64,000 nucleotides of DNA, taken from the NCBI GenBank assembly GCA_947499155.1, contig CANMND010000006.1, positions 1-64,000 on the forward strand, given 5' to 3'. A model generated the notes under the pieces. The model was not told the origin of the DNA. It ran no database searches and saw nothing but the letters and a program-made list of their open reading frames with translations. This document shows positions 29,319 through 39,113 of the stretch, piece after piece. A program made the position numbers and the translations under genes. Position 1 is the first letter of the stretch. Every line of letters starts with the position of its first letter. This stretch comes from an uncultured Sphingomonadales bacterium (GTDB taxonomy: Bacteria > Pseudomonadota > Alphaproteobacteria > Sphingomonadales > Rhodothalassiaceae).

Positions 29319-32300
29319 TCAGCCCTGTAGGCGGAACAGGTCCGTATTACCGCCGATAGCGGCTGTGTTGACTGTCTTCACCCGTTCTGTCGCAAAACGC
29401 AGCAGATAGTGAGGTCCGCCAGCCTTGAAACCGGTCCCGGAAAGGCCGCTTCCACCAAAGGGTTGAACGCCGACAACGGCTCCCACCATATTGCGGTTTA
29501 CATAGACATTGCCCGCCAGTGATTTTTCATAAAGCGCGTTCCAGCGTCCTTCCAGTCGGGAATGGATGCCGCAGGTAAGTCCGTAACCTGTTGCAGCCAG
29601 TTGCTCCATCAAGCTATCCAGCTTGTCACCCTTGTAGCGCAAGACGTGGAGGACAGGTCCAAATACTTCGCGCTCCAACTGATCAATGGATGAAATCTCA
29701 ATGATCACAGGCGCAAAGAAGCATCCCTGTGACAGGGTGTGGGACAAGGGTGCCCGTGCAATGACGTGGGCTTCCTTCTCCATACGATCCACATGTTTTT
29801 GAAGAGTTGTTCTGGCCGCTTCGTCGATGATTGGGCCAATGTCGGTTGCGGGATCAATGGGGTCGCCCACTGCCCGTTCGGCCAGTGCACCTTTAATCAT
29901 GGCGATTGTCTCATCTGCCACTTCTTCTTGTACACACAGAATTCTCAGGGCGGAACAGCGTTGTCCGGCTGACCCGAAGGCGCTGTCCACCACCGCGTCT
30001 GTTACCTGTTCAGACAAGGCGGTGGTGTCAACGATCATGGCATTCTGGCCACCGGTTTCTGCGATCAGGGGCACGATGGCACCTTCCCGCGCGGCAAGCT
30101 GCCTGTTGATCAGCTTTGCCGTCTCGGTCGAGCCTGTAAATGCAACGCCAGCTATCCGTTCATCAGCAATCAGCGGCCCTGCTACATCGGGGCCATTGCC
30201 GATAAGCAGGTGAAGAACATCTACCGGCAGCCCGGCCTTGTGGAAAAGCGATGTGGCATAAGATCCGATGAGAGACGTTTGTTCAGCGGGCTTTGCAATG
30301 ACTGTATTCCCTGCCGCCAGAGCAGCTGCAACCTGCCCAGTGAAGATCGCCAGGGGAAAGTTCCATGGTGAGATACACAAAAAGACGCCACGGCCTTCCA
30401 GATAAAGCTCATTACTCTCGCCGGTCGGACCGGGCAATTGGGTCGGCTCTCCGAAGTCTTTTTCAGCGCGGTCTGCGTAATAACGGCAAAAGTCCACGGC
30501 TTCCCGAACTTCTGCAATGCCATCACCAAGGGTTTTGCCGGCTTCACGCGCCATCAGGCCAAGGAGGGCAGTCGTTTCCTCTTCAAGTGCGTCCCCCATC
30601 CTGCGCAGGATTTTTGCCCGTTCCGGCCCACCAAGTTTGTTCCAGCCCGGATAGGCATTGGTTGCAGCATCAAGAGCTGCCTTGCGCTCGGCGTTGCCGG
30701 CCTCGCGGATTTCACCCACGGTCAAACGACGATCCACGGGCGACATGACAGCGACAGGCTCATCGCCTGCGGGTTTGCCTGAAACAAGGCTTGGGCCGAT
30801 GAAGCGGCGATCCTTTTCTTTTTCAAGAGCAGCTACAAGTGTCTGTAATTGATGTGTGTCCATAAGATTGATGCCCGCTGAATTAAGTCGTGAGGTGCCA
30901 TAAATATGTGGGGGCAGGGGAATGCCGGAATGCCGCCCCACAGGATCATTTTCGATCACTGTTATTGGATCAAACGCTACTTCTTCTATCGGAACCTTCA
31001 TGTCCATGAAGCGGTTGACGAAGCTTGAGTTAGCCCCGTTTTCCAGCAGACGCCGCACCAGATAAGGCAAGAGATCCCGATGAACGCCGACTGGCGCATA
31101 TGTACGGACCTTTACCGGGTGCCCCACAATCTTTCCGACCGCGCGATAAAGCAGGTCCCCCATGCCGTGCAGACGCTGAAATTCATAATCTGCATCATGG
31201 CCCATCTCCACAATTGCAGCGATACTGTGCGCATTATGGGTGGCAAACATTGGGTAAAACGCATCGCCCCCCTCGATCAGCTTGTGTGCACAAACCAGAT
31301 AGGACAGGTCAGTTGCAGCTTTCCGCGTCCAGACCGGATAGTCAGGCATACCCAGTTCCTGCGAGATCTTGATCTCAGTATCCCAATAGGCCCCTTTTAC
31401 CAGTCGCACCGGAATGCGGCGGTTGGTCTCAATAGCAAGGTGCCTTAACCAGTCGATGACATGCCGGGCACGCTTCTGATAAGCCTGAATGGCGATACTA
31501 AGGCCGGGCCAGCCCATCAGTTCCGGTGAGCGGGCAAGAAATTCAAAGAGGTCAAGAGACAGGTCGAGCCGATCAGCTTCTTCGGCGTCAAGCGTAAGCT
31601 GGATGTCATATCTTTTAGCCAACATAGCCAGTTCAAGCAGCTTTGGGCATAGATCATCCATAAGCCGTTGACGGTTTGTCTGTTCATAGCGGGGATGAAG
31701 GGCAGACATTTTGATTGAGACCGACGAATGAGAATTGGGTCCGCCAGGCCGCTTGTTTTCGTGCGAGCCAACAGTCTCGATTGCATCGTGATAAAGTTTG
31801 AAATAACGATCAGCGGCTGCCTTGGTGCGCGCACCTTCACCCAGCATGTCAAAGCTCATAAGCTGCTTGTTCTCAGGCATGCGGCTCATGCGTTTTAGTG
31901 CTTCAGAAATGGTGCGGCCAAAAACAAACTGTCGCCCCATGATCCGCATGGCCTGGTTGACGGCCTGACGGATGACGGGTTCACCGGTACGTTTCACCAG
32001 CCTGTCGATAAAATCAGCAGGATTGTTCCTGATGACAGGATCTACTTTGACGATACGTCCGGTCAGCATCAAGGCCCAGACACTGGCATTGACGAAAGGG
32101 CTATGGGATTTACCCAGATGGCTTGACCAGTCGCCGGTCCGGATTTTTTCTGCGATCAAGGCATCTTGTGTATCAACGTCGGGAATCCGCAAAAGCGCCT
32201 CCGCAAGACACATCAGGGCGACGCCTTCCTGATTGGACAGACCAAATTCCTGCAAAAAAGCGTCAAGCGTTCCCTGTTGTGAGCTCAATGCCCGGGATTG

Positions 32301-32492
32301 TTTGATAATTGCTTCCGCGCGTTCACTGATCCGTTCTCGTTCACCATCAGACAAAACCTTGGCATCCAGAAGGATGCGGCTCGCATCCAGCTCATTTTCA
32401 TAAGAAGCCAGACGCAAGGCATCGCGTGCAGATGAAAGACTTGACGAGGAAGAGAGAGACCGGACGGAATGCGCCATCACTTGACCCTTCAT
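29319..32492 (-). CDS. putA: Bifunctional proline dehydrogenase / delta-1-pyrroline-5-carboxylate dehydrogenase
   Basis: The 1057-residue enzyme oxidises proline to glutamate. The FAD-dependent proline dehydrogenase half (about 150-460) shows SVKIMSALHPRYE-like sequence, LTLDAEEADRLDLSLDLFE, and RIPVRLVKGAYWDTEIK. The aldehyde dehydrogenase half (about 560-1000) has ISPWNFPLAIFTGQVAAALAAGN, ETGGQNAMIVD and the catalytic Cys in GSAGQRCSALR. It lacks an N-terminal ribbon-helix-helix domain, so it is a short, non-DNA-binding PutA. It is divergent from maiA. Confidence 0.96.
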   Translation of the reverse strand: MKGQVMAHSVRSLSSSSSLSSARDALRLASYENELDASRILLDAKVLSDGERERISERAEAIIKQSRALSSQQGTLDAFLQEFGLSNQEGVALMCLAEALLRIPDVDTQDALIAEKIRTGDWSSHLGKSHSPFVNASVWALMLTGRIVKVDPVIRNNPADFIDRLVKRTGEPVIRQAVNQAMRIMGRQFVFGRTISEALKRMSRMPENKQLMSFDMLGEGARTKAAADRYFKLYHDAIETVGSHENKRPGGPNSHSSVSIKMSALHPRYEQTNRQRLMDDLCPKLLELAMLAKRYDIQLTLDAEEADRLDLSLDLFEFLARSPELMGWPGLSIAIQAYQKRARHVIDWLRHLAIETNRRIPVRLVKGAYWDTEIKISQELGMPDYPVWTRKAATDLSYLVCAHKLIEGGDAFYPMFATHNAHSIAAIVEMGHDADYEFQRLHGMGDLLYRAVGKIVGHPVKVRTYAPVGVHRDLLPYLVRRLLENGANSSFVNRFMDMKVPIEEVAFDPITVIENDPVGRHSGIPLPPHIYGTSRLNSAGINLMDTHQLQTLVAALEKEKDRRFIGPSLVSGKPAGDEPVAVMSPVDRRLTVGEIREAGNAERKAALDAATNAYPGWNKLGGPERAKILRRMGDALEEETTALLGLMAREAGKTLGDGIAEVREAVDFCRYYADRAEKDFGEPTQLPGPTGESNELYLEGRGVFLCISPWNFPLAIFTGQVAAALAAGNTVIAKPAEQTSLIGSYATSLFHKAGLPVDVLHLLIGNGPDVAGPLIADERIAGVAFTGSTETAKLINRQLAAREGAIVPLIAETGGQNAMIVDTTALSEQVTDAVVDSAFGSAGQRCSALRILCVQEEVADETIAMIKGALAERAVGDPIDPATDIGPIIDEAARTTLQKHVDRMEKEAHVIARAPLSHTLSQGCFFAPVIIEISSIDQLEREVFGPVLHVLRYKGDKLDSLMEQLAATGYGLTCGIHSRLEGRWNALYEKSLAGNVYVNRNMVGAVVGVQPFGGSGLSGTGFKAGGPHYLLRFATERVKTVNTAAIGGNTDLFRLQG

Positions 32493-32769
32493 GCTAGGGA
32501 ATCACAACACTTACTACGCATGTACTGCTTTGGAACGAACTTGGAAAGCTAAGTGTACACGCGGTGATAAAATTTCAATTACGTGATTTTATGTAGAATA
32601 AAAGTATCAATTAAAGGAATGTATGGGAATATATAACCCTGCTTGCGCCGGGCCTCTGACTGCTTATGCTTGGCGTCGTGCCAGCCTCTGGTGCCTGCGC
32701 CGCCAGTGTGGCGGGAGGGACTGGCGGGACCTATCTCAAGAGATGTGCCGGGCAGTCAGTGGGGTGAAG

Positions 32770-33408
32770 ATGAAGCTTTATACATATTATCGAAGTTCTG
32801 CATCATATCGTGTGCGAATTGCATTGAATATGAAAAATCTGGCGTGCGAGCTGGTTCCTGTTCATTTGGCTCAGGGGCGCCAGCATGACCCGGACTTTCT
32901 GGCCATCAACCCGCAAGGACTGGTGCCTGCATTGGTTACCGAAAGTGGACATGTGATCAGCCAGTCCTTGGCCATTATAGACTATCTTGATGAGATAAGT
33001 CCAAAGCCTGCCCTTTTGCCAGGGGACCCGGAATCCCGCGCTCTGGCCCGTGCCATGGCGGCACTGGTCGCCTGTGATATTCATCCATTGAATAATCTGC
33101 GGGTTCTAAAATATCTTAAAGGTACACTGGGCCAGGACCAGACTGCCGTGGATCATTGGTATAGCCATTGGGTCAGTGAAGGATTTGCAGCATTAGAGAC
33201 GCTTGTAAGCCAACACGGCAGTGACAAGGCCTGTTTTGGGGACAAGCCCACGGTTGCGGATATCTGTCTTGTGCCGCAAATGTGGAACGCCCGGCGCTTC
33301 AATGTTGATCTGTCACCATTCCCCAATCTGGTGCGGATTGATGCGCATTTGTGCGGTCTTGAGGCCTTTGCCGATGCCGCACCCGAGGTTCAGCCCGACG
33401 CGACCTGA
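32770..33408 (+). CDS. maiA: Maleylacetoacetate isomerase (zeta-class glutathione S-transferase)
   Basis: The 212-residue protein opens MKLYTYYRSSASYRVRIALN, with the SSxSxRVR glutathione site of zeta GSTs near 9-16. It continues with INPQGLVPALV and QSLAIIDYLDE, then an all-helical C-terminal domain with FGDKPTVADICLVPQMWNA. It isomerises maleylacetoacetate in Phe/Tyr or gentisate breakdown, though no partner enzymes are nearby. ATG 32770 is preferred. The frame stays open to an ATG at 32623 behind AAAGGA, which would add a Cys/Arg/Trp-rich 49-residue leader. Confidence 0.9.
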   Translation: MKLYTYYRSSASYRVRIALNMKNLACELVPVHLAQGRQHDPDFLAINPQGLVPALVTESGHVISQSLAIIDYLDEISPKPALLPGDPESRALARAMAALVACDIHPLNNLRVLKYLKGTLGQDQTAVDHWYSHWVSEGFAALETLVSQHGSDKACFGDKPTVADICLVPQMWNARRFNVDLSPFPNLVRIDAHLCGLEAFADAAPEVQPDAT

Positions 33409-33541
33409 CAGGAAAAAGCAAGAAGGGGCTTGCGAGACAGGCACAGCCCGTATATATGGTCTTTCCCGCTGGTTCCCTTCCCATTTCCGGAACCACAGCC
33501 TGATATTTGCCTTTTATACAACTGGCAAAATAAAAGATCGG

Positions 33542-33616
33542 GGGCGCGTAGCTCAGTGGGAGAGCACTACGTTGACATCGTAGGGGTCGCAAGTTCAATC
33601 CTTGCCGCGCCCACCA
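33542..33616 (+). tRNA. tRNA-Val (anticodon GAC)
   Basis: A 75-base cloverleaf: acceptor GGGCGCG/CGCGCCC, D-arm around AGCTCAGTGGGAGAGC, anticodon stem CTACG/CGTAG with loop TTGACAT giving anticodon GAC, T-arm GCAAG-TTCAATC-CTTGC, discriminator A and an encoded CCA. It reads GUC and GUU valine codons. Confidence 0.97.
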
Positions 33617-34015
33617 TTTTTTCCAGATAATACAACACGTTAAATTTTTTGCCCTTGGGGCAAACGTGGGTCATTGCACCCGCCTTCCCCCTGTCATTCC
33701 ATGGTTCAACCATGGAATCCATCGCGTCATTTGCTTTGGCGATTGGGGCCTATGGATCCCACGATCAAGTCGTGGGATGACGAGGCAGTTAAGGGCGCAG
33801 GATGATGGCGTGCAGGAGCGCTGGCTTTGGCTGGTCATGTTGAGGCTGAAAGTGCGCAGGTTCGGTCATATTCTGTAAAGTGATGCAGTCGTCTGATAGC
33901 AAATATCGATCTTCGCCAACTTATTCTTGGAGTTGGAGCAACACTTGTTCCAGGCTGTCATGCGGAATGTCCATATTACAGCTAATACGCGAAATATCTG
34001 ATAGGTAGTAACAAG
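33617..34015. other. Gene-free stretch after tRNA-Val
   Basis: These 399 bases hold repeat copy D (33693-33781) and otherwise no convincing gene. AT content rises towards 34015. No duplicate of the tRNA 3' end (CCGCGCCCACCA) is seen here or before 35515, so an integration remnant is not demonstrated. Confidence 0.7.
33693..33781. repeat. Dispersed palindromic repeat, copy D (complete)
   Basis: Left palindrome GTCATTCCATGGTTCAACCATGGAATCC and right palindrome GGATCCCACGATCAAGTCGTGGGATGAC flank a spacer different from that of copy B. Arms are conserved as hairpins while the stem sequence has changed on both sides (compensated), which points to selection or copying of the structure. Confidence 0.82.
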
Positions 34016-35077
34016 TTATCTCAGCCTTTTGACTGCTTCCTCAAATCGGGCTCCTACATCCGCATTTGAAAGGCATATGCGCTCGTTCAATCCTGTATTG
34101 CTTGTAAGGTCTATATAGCTGTACTCAACAATTGGAATTTCAGGATTACTGCCAAATCGTCTGTCAGGACCGCCATCTTTATTTACATATCTCCACGTCA
34201 TGCCAACAATGACTGAATCCGATGGCACATGTTCTTCTTCAATAAAATTTCTTACATCTGAATTTATATCCAAATCTCTGTAAGACACAGCCCCTACAGC
34301 ATTCTTCTTAAATATAAGTAGTCTATCAGGAAAAAAGAGCAACGTCTGTTGCCCTACCCCGATAGCAGGTACAGCAATGTTGGTTTTAATAAAAGGAAGC
34401 GGCTTTTTGTTGATAAAGGTTGTATTGCGTTTTTCCAATCTGTCGGCACCGGCATGATATTTTCTATCATATACTGCGCCCTGTGCTTCGATATGCCATA
34501 TCTTATTACTGGACGACATTTTATCTATTGCACGGTGTAGGGCTTCATATAGCGGCTTTACATCGCTTTCCAATTCATAGAAAAGAACGGTGGTCTTTCG
34601 CATCAAGTCATAATAATAGAATGTGCCAGTTATGATGGCTGTCAGAATAAATCCGATAACCGGCCAAGCCATCCAAGCAGTTAAAACAATCCCAAAAACA
34701 AGTGAAAATGGCCAAATGGTCAGTTTCTTCTGCTTATTATTCAGTTCATTCAGCAATTCTGCGGAATCCGAGTCACACATAGAAAAGACACTGCCACTTT
34801 CTATGTCTTCCAAAGGTGCGTGTGTGCCATCCGTCATCTCCGGTGATAATGGCCCGGCACCGTTACAGGGTGCCGGACTTCTTTCACTGCTGACGGATGG
34901 TGCGGATGGTAAGGTCTTGCGGTAGTATAGGCCGCCTCTACCCAAATGAACGTAGTTGCCGCGTGGGCCAGCACCTAAGCGCAGTCCTTTAATCCCGGCA
35001 GAAACACCTACGCCGGATTTGGAAAGGTTGAACCGTAGCGGTCCAACACTGATGCTTTTTCTAAGATAAAACCCCAT
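34016..35077 (-). CDS. DUF4236 domain membrane protein
   Basis: The 353-residue protein has an N-terminal DUF4236 domain: MGFYLRKSISVGPLRFNLSKSGVG, then GLRLGAGPRGNYVHLGRGGLYYRKTL (residues 1-56). Two adjacent hydrophobic segments follow at about 125-165. The remainder is a cytosolic-looking domain ending in AVKRLR. The function of DUF4236 is unknown; it occurs in mobile and accessory regions. The gene is clearly AT-richer than its neighbours and flanked by AT-rich non-coding DNA, suggesting acquisition. ATG 35077 fits the family start; an in-frame ATG at 35089 adds four residues. Confidence 0.85.
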   Translation of the reverse strand: MGFYLRKSISVGPLRFNLSKSGVGVSAGIKGLRLGAGPRGNYVHLGRGGLYYRKTLPSAPSVSSERSPAPCNGAGPLSPEMTDGTHAPLEDIESGSVFSMCDSDSAELLNELNNKQKKLTIWPFSLVFGIVLTAWMAWPVIGFILTAIITGTFYYYDLMRKTTVLFYELESDVKPLYEALHRAIDKMSSSNKIWHIEAQGAVYDRKYHAGADRLEKRNTTFINKKPLPFIKTNIAVPAIGVGQQTLLFFPDRLLIFKKNAVGAVSYRDLDINSDVRNFIEEEHVPSDSVIVGMTWRYVNKDGGPDRRFGSNPEIPIVEYSYIDLTSNTGLNERICLSNADVGARFEEAVKRLR

Positions 35078-35515
35078 AATAACCTGCAATATATAGCGAA
35101 TATTTCGTTATAGCCAGACATAGTAAAAAAAACTTCATACAAATAGACTAATCTGCTGGACGACGGTTTTTATTGCGCATAGTGCGCTAAAGCGTTTCTT
35201 ATTATATTCAACTGGATGCTCCAAGTACTTCTTCAGTGCAGATCACTAGATGCTCATGTTTATATAACATCTGACTGTTGTGAATTTGTCTTTCATAAGT
35301 TGATTTGCAATCTATAACTTATACATTTAATTTCTGTAATTAATCTCTGGAATTTAAACAGGTATAAAATTTGACTAGTTAATAAAAAACCTGTCTATTT
35401 TTCCGAATGCTTCAAACTGGTTTGCTATAACTGGCGATGGAATTGCGGTCCCTATGCCTGTTACATACGCGGGCCGGTTTTTTGGTTGTGAGATAGTCGG
35501 GACGGAGAGGCGGAA
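35078..35515. other. AT-rich non-coding region upstream of deoA
   Basis: There are 438 bases with no coding potential. It presumably holds the promoter of the DUF4236 gene at its left end and that of the deoA operon at its right end. Six-base arms ACAGGT (35358) and ACCTGT (35389) flank the putative deoA promoter. Nothing else recognisable is present. Confidence 0.6.
35371..35399 (+). promoter_or_regulatory. Possible sigma-70-type promoter of the deoA operon
   Basis: TTGACT (5 of 6 to the -35 consensus), a 17-base spacer and TCTATT (4 of 6 to the -10 consensus) lie about 117 bases before the deoA start. The -35 overlaps TTGACTAGTTAATAAA, which matches 10 of 14 fixed positions of the RutR operator consensus, only a weak resemblance. 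Confidence 0.35.
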
Positions 35516-36838
35516 ATGCTGTTCAAGGATGTGATCTGCAAAAAGCGGGATGGTGGAACTTTGTCGGCTGAGGAGATCGACATGTTCGTCACCGGCCTTG
35601 CCGACGGCAGTCTCCCGGCTGAGCAGGTGTCGGCGCTGGCCATGGCGATTTTCCTGAAATCCATGAACTTTGAAGAAGCGGGTGCCTTGACCCTGGCTAT
35701 GGCGAAGTCCGGTGTGATGCTGGATTGGAGCGAGGAAGGACTGGATGGCCCGGTTGTGGACAAGCACTCCACCGGTGGCGTGGGCGACAAGGTGAGCTTT
35801 ATGCTGGCCGCCATCGCCGCAAGCTGTGGCTGTTATGTGCCGATGATCTCAGGACGCGGGCTTGGTCACACGGGCGGCACTCTTGATAAAATCGTCAGTA
35901 TTCCGGGATATAATCCAACGCCAGGCCTTGATGTATTTCGCAAAGTCACGAAAGAGGTGGGTTGTGCCATTATCGGCCAGACATCGGATTTGGCCCCGGC
36001 CGACCGTCGGCTTTATTCCATCCGCGACATTTCGGGCACCGTAGAATCCATCCCGTTGATCACTGCCTCAATCCTGTCCAAGAAAATCGCCGCGGGCAAT
36101 CGCGCTTTGGTTATGGATGTGAAGGTGGGGACAGGGGCCTTCATGAAAAATATTGAAGAGGCCCGCGCCCTGGCTCGCAGCATTATCGGGACCGCCAAAG
36201 CCGCTGATCTTCCAACCCATGCCTTGATCACTGACATGTCGCAGGTTTTGGGCGACACAGCAGGTAATTCCGTCGAAATTGAAGAGACCGTGCAATATCT
36301 TACCAATAACCGTCGTGATCCCCGGTTGGATGAGGTGGTACTGGCTCTGGCTGCGGAAATGCTGGTCACTGGCGGTCTTGCCGATAATCGCGATGTGGCT
36401 TTGGAACGTGCCGATGAGGCGGTGACATCAGGTCGCGCGGTAGAGGTGTTCGGCAAAATGGTAGCGGCTTTGGGTGGACCTGTAGACTTTATCGAGCGTT
36501 ATGATCACTTTCTGCCCAAGGCGCCGGTGGTGGTCCCAGTTCTGCCTGAAATGGAAGGCTATGTGTCTTTTGTGGATGCGCGGGCCATCGGTAATGCCAT
36601 CATCGAACTGGGCGGCGGGCGCAAGGTGGCGAATGATGTGCTGGATTTATCGGTGGGCTTTGATCGCATTGCACCCATTGGCGCAAAAGTAGGGCCGGAC
36701 CGACCTTTGGCTTTTGTTCATGCCGCCAGCAAGGATGCCGCTGACCGTGCAGCCAAAAGCCTGCGTGCCGCCAATCGCATTTCAGATCGGAAACCGGCTG
36801 ACAGCGTGGTAATTCATGATATTCTGACCAGCGCCTGA
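35516..36838 (+). CDS. deoA: Thymidine phosphorylase
   Basis: The 440-residue enzyme cleaves thymidine or deoxyuridine with phosphate to give base and 2-deoxyribose-1-phosphate. Family marks are the helical start with RDGGTLSAEEIDMFV, VDKHSTGGVGDKVSF (phosphate site, about 81-95), MISGRGLGHTGGTLDK (signature) and LVMDVKVGTGAFM. A GGAGAGGCGGAA site precedes the ATG. It heads a rightward run with the nucleoside transporter, nucleoside hydrolase and ribokinase; its product feeds DeoB and DeoC encoded on the other strand. Confidence 0.96.
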   Translation: MLFKDVICKKRDGGTLSAEEIDMFVTGLADGSLPAEQVSALAMAIFLKSMNFEEAGALTLAMAKSGVMLDWSEEGLDGPVVDKHSTGGVGDKVSFMLAAIAASCGCYVPMISGRGLGHTGGTLDKIVSIPGYNPTPGLDVFRKVTKEVGCAIIGQTSDLAPADRRLYSIRDISGTVESIPLITASILSKKIAAGNRALVMDVKVGTGAFMKNIEEARALARSIIGTAKAADLPTHALITDMSQVLGDTAGNSVEIEETVQYLTNNRRDPRLDEVVLALAAEMLVTGGLADNRDVALERADEAVTSGRAVEVFGKMVAALGGPVDFIERYDHFLPKAPVVVPVLPEMEGYVSFVDARAIGNAIIELGGGRKVANDVLDLSVGFDRIAPIGAKVGPDRPLAFVHAASKDAADRAAKSLRAANRISDRKPADSVVIHDILTSA

Positions 36839-36902
36839 AAACATTAAAATAAAATGTCGGCGATAAGGCCAAAACAAAAGCGGCCATAAAGGGATAGAGA
36901 GT

Positions 36903-38132
36903 TTGGGGAATTTCATAAGCCTGCTGGGTATTGCGGCCATTCTGGGTTTGGCCGTTGCTCTTTCAACCAATTGGCGGGCCATCCGTCTGCGTATCGTACT
37001 GAGTGCTTTTGGATTGCAGGCGGCTATTGCGGCTTTTGTGCTGTATATCCCGGCTGGCAAAGCCATGATCCAGACACTGTCGGGCGGGGTACAGGCCATT
37101 CTCGATTTTTCCAATGTCGGGATTAATATGGTTTTTGGCGGGCTGGCCGCCGGTGACAGCTTGTTCAGTTTCGCCATTAACGTCCTCCCGATCATCATCT
37201 TCTTCTCTTCGCTGATGTCGGTGATGTATCACCTGCATATCATGCAATGGGTCGTGAAGATTTTTGGCAGGATGTTGCGCCGCATAATCGGAACGCAAGA
37301 GATCGAGTCCATGAATGCTGCGGCCAATATGTTTGTCGGGCAAACCGAAGCGCCTCTGGTTATCCGTCCGTATCTGGGACGACTGACTGATGCCCAGCTG
37401 TTCACAGTGATGGTCTCGGGGCTGGCATCCGTTGCGGGCACGGTTCTGGCTGCTTATGCGCAAATGGGCATTCGGCTGGATTATCTTTTGGCGGCAAGCT
37501 TCATGGCAGCCCCCGGCGGGCTGTTGATGGCCAAACTGCTTATGCCAGATGAAGAGGAAAACAATGACGCCTCACTTGATCAGGAAGCCATAGTTGAAGT
37601 AGATCACAAGCCCCATGCCAATGTGATATTGGCAGCAGCGGTGGGTGCGCAGGATGGCATGAAGCTGGCCGTGAATATCGGGGCGATGTTGCTGGCTTTT
37701 GTGGCCTTGATCGCCTTGTTTAATGGCCTTGTTGGAGGCATTGGCGGTTGGTTTGGTCATGGCGACCTGACCGCGGAAGCCATACTTGGCTATCTGTTTG
37801 CACCCATGATGTATTTATTGTCGATCCCGTGGTCCGAGGCGCAAATTGCTGGTGCACTGTTTGGGGAAAAGCTGATCCTCAACGAATTTGTGGCCTATGC
37901 GCATCTGGGTGAGATTATTGACACGATCGGCCCGCGAACAGAGGCTGTGGTAACATTTTCCCTGTGCGGCTTTGCCAATGTGTCCTCCATCGCCATTTTG
38001 CTGGGGGGGCTTGGTAGCCTGATCCCCGAAAAACGGGATTTGATCGCCCGTTATGGCATGCGTGCAGTGGCAGCCGGATCTTTGTCAAACCTGATGAGCG
38101 CTGCCATGGCAAGCCTGCTTTTGCCATTTTAA
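36903..38132 (+). CDS. nupC: Concentrative nucleoside transporter (NupC/CNT family)
   Basis: The 409-residue inner-membrane symporter has eight or more hydrophobic segments. CNT motifs are seen: VFGGLAAGDSLFSFAINVLPIIIFF, the substrate-binding FVGQTEAPLVIRPYL, NEFVAYAHLGEII and FSLCGFANVSSIAILLGG. It imports nucleosides with H+ or Na+. The start is TTG 36903 behind GGGATAGAGAG. It lies 64 bases after deoA and 15 before the nucleoside hydrolase, giving a tight catabolic operon. Confidence 0.94.
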   Translation: MGNFISLLGIAAILGLAVALSTNWRAIRLRIVLSAFGLQAAIAAFVLYIPAGKAMIQTLSGGVQAILDFSNVGINMVFGGLAAGDSLFSFAINVLPIIIFFSSLMSVMYHLHIMQWVVKIFGRMLRRIIGTQEIESMNAAANMFVGQTEAPLVIRPYLGRLTDAQLFTVMVSGLASVAGTVLAAYAQMGIRLDYLLAASFMAAPGGLLMAKLLMPDEEENNDASLDQEAIVEVDHKPHANVILAAAVGAQDGMKLAVNIGAMLLAFVALIALFNGLVGGIGGWFGHGDLTAEAILGYLFAPMMYLLSIPWSEAQIAGALFGEKLILNEFVAYAHLGEIIDTIGPRTEAVVTFSLCGFANVSSIAILLGGLGSLIPEKRDLIARYGMRAVAAGSLSNLMSAAMASLLLPF

Positions 38133-38147
38133 ACGAAAGGACTAGGG

Positions 38148-39113
38148 ATGCGCTCGATCATCATGGATTGCGATCCCGGCCAGGATGATGCGGTGAGCTT
38201 GCTTATGGCGCTGGCATCTCCTGAAGACTTTAACATCCTTGGCATTACTGCGGTGGCGGGCAATGTGGGCCTGGAGCGGACGGAACGAAATGCCCGCATG
38301 ATCTGCCAATTGGCGGGGCGCGGCGATATCCCGGTTTATGCAGGCTGTGACCGGCCCCTGATGCGTCCTTTGATTACTGCTGAAAGTGTGCACGGGCAAA
38401 CCGGTATAGACGGAATTGACGTGTTTAATCCCATTGCTCCCTTGGCGGACGGCCATGGGGTGGATTTTATCATTGAGACCCTTTTGGCAGCGGAAGATGA
38501 CAGCATTACGTTGGTTCCCAGCGGGCCTTTAACCAATCTGGCCCTGGCCATGATACACGCTCCTGAGATTTTGCCGAAAATCCGTGAAATTGTGGCCATG
38601 GGCGGGGCCATGCGCGAAGGCGGGAATTTCTCGCCATCGGCTGAATTCAATATTCTGGTGGACCCGGAGGCTGCTCAAATCGTTTTTGATTGCGGACGCC
38701 CTGTGACTTTGGCGGGACTGGATGTGACCCACAAGGTGCTCGCCACCCATGAACGACTGACCGCCATAAAGGCGCTGAATGGTGCGGTGCCGGAAGCCGT
38801 TTACAACATGCTGACTTTTTTCAATCGTTTCGATACGCAAAAATATGGCTCAGGCGGTGCGCCCTTGCATGATCCGTGTACAATTGTCTGGCTTTTGCAG
38901 CCCGGCCTGTTCCAATCGAAAATGTGCAATGTGTCGGTGGAAACTCACTCTGAGCTCACATTGGGTCATACGGCGGTGGATTTCTGGCATGTGACCGACC
39001 GGTCGAAAAATGTTCGTTGGCTTTATGACGTGGATACGGATGGATTTTTTGCTTTGCTAGCCGAACGCCTTGCACGTTTTCCTCTTAAAGAGACCGGAAA
39101 TGGCCGAAACTGA
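38148..39113 (+). CDS. Inosine/uridine-preferring nucleoside hydrolase
   Basis: The 321-residue protein has the calcium-binding nucleoside hydrolase motif DCDPGQDDA (residues 7-15), followed by GITAVAGNVGLERTERNA, VHGQTGIDG and LVPSGPLTNLALA. MGGAMREGGNFSPSAEFNILVDPEAA and HDPCTIVWLL complete the site. It hydrolyses ribonucleosides to base and free ribose, which fits the ribokinase gene overlapping its end. It resembles RihA/RihB; purine versus pyrimidine preference cannot be told from the sequence. Confidence 0.94.
   Translation: MRSIIMDCDPGQDDAVSLLMALASPEDFNILGITAVAGNVGLERTERNARMICQLAGRGDIPVYAGCDRPLMRPLITAESVHGQTGIDGIDVFNPIAPLADGHGVDFIIETLLAAEDDSITLVPSGPLTNLALAMIHAPEILPKIREIVAMGGAMREGGNFSPSAEFNILVDPEAAQIVFDCGRPVTLAGLDVTHKVLATHERLTAIKALNGAVPEAVYNMLTFFNRFDTQKYGSGGAPLHDPCTIVWLLQPGLFQSKMCNVSVETHSELTLGHTAVDFWHVTDRSKNVRWLYDVDTDGFFALLAERLARFPLKETGNGRN

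Noticed and set aside
33604-35515. tRNA-Val as an attachment site with attR downstream
   Set aside because: No second copy of the tRNA 3' end and no integrase gene were found in the window.
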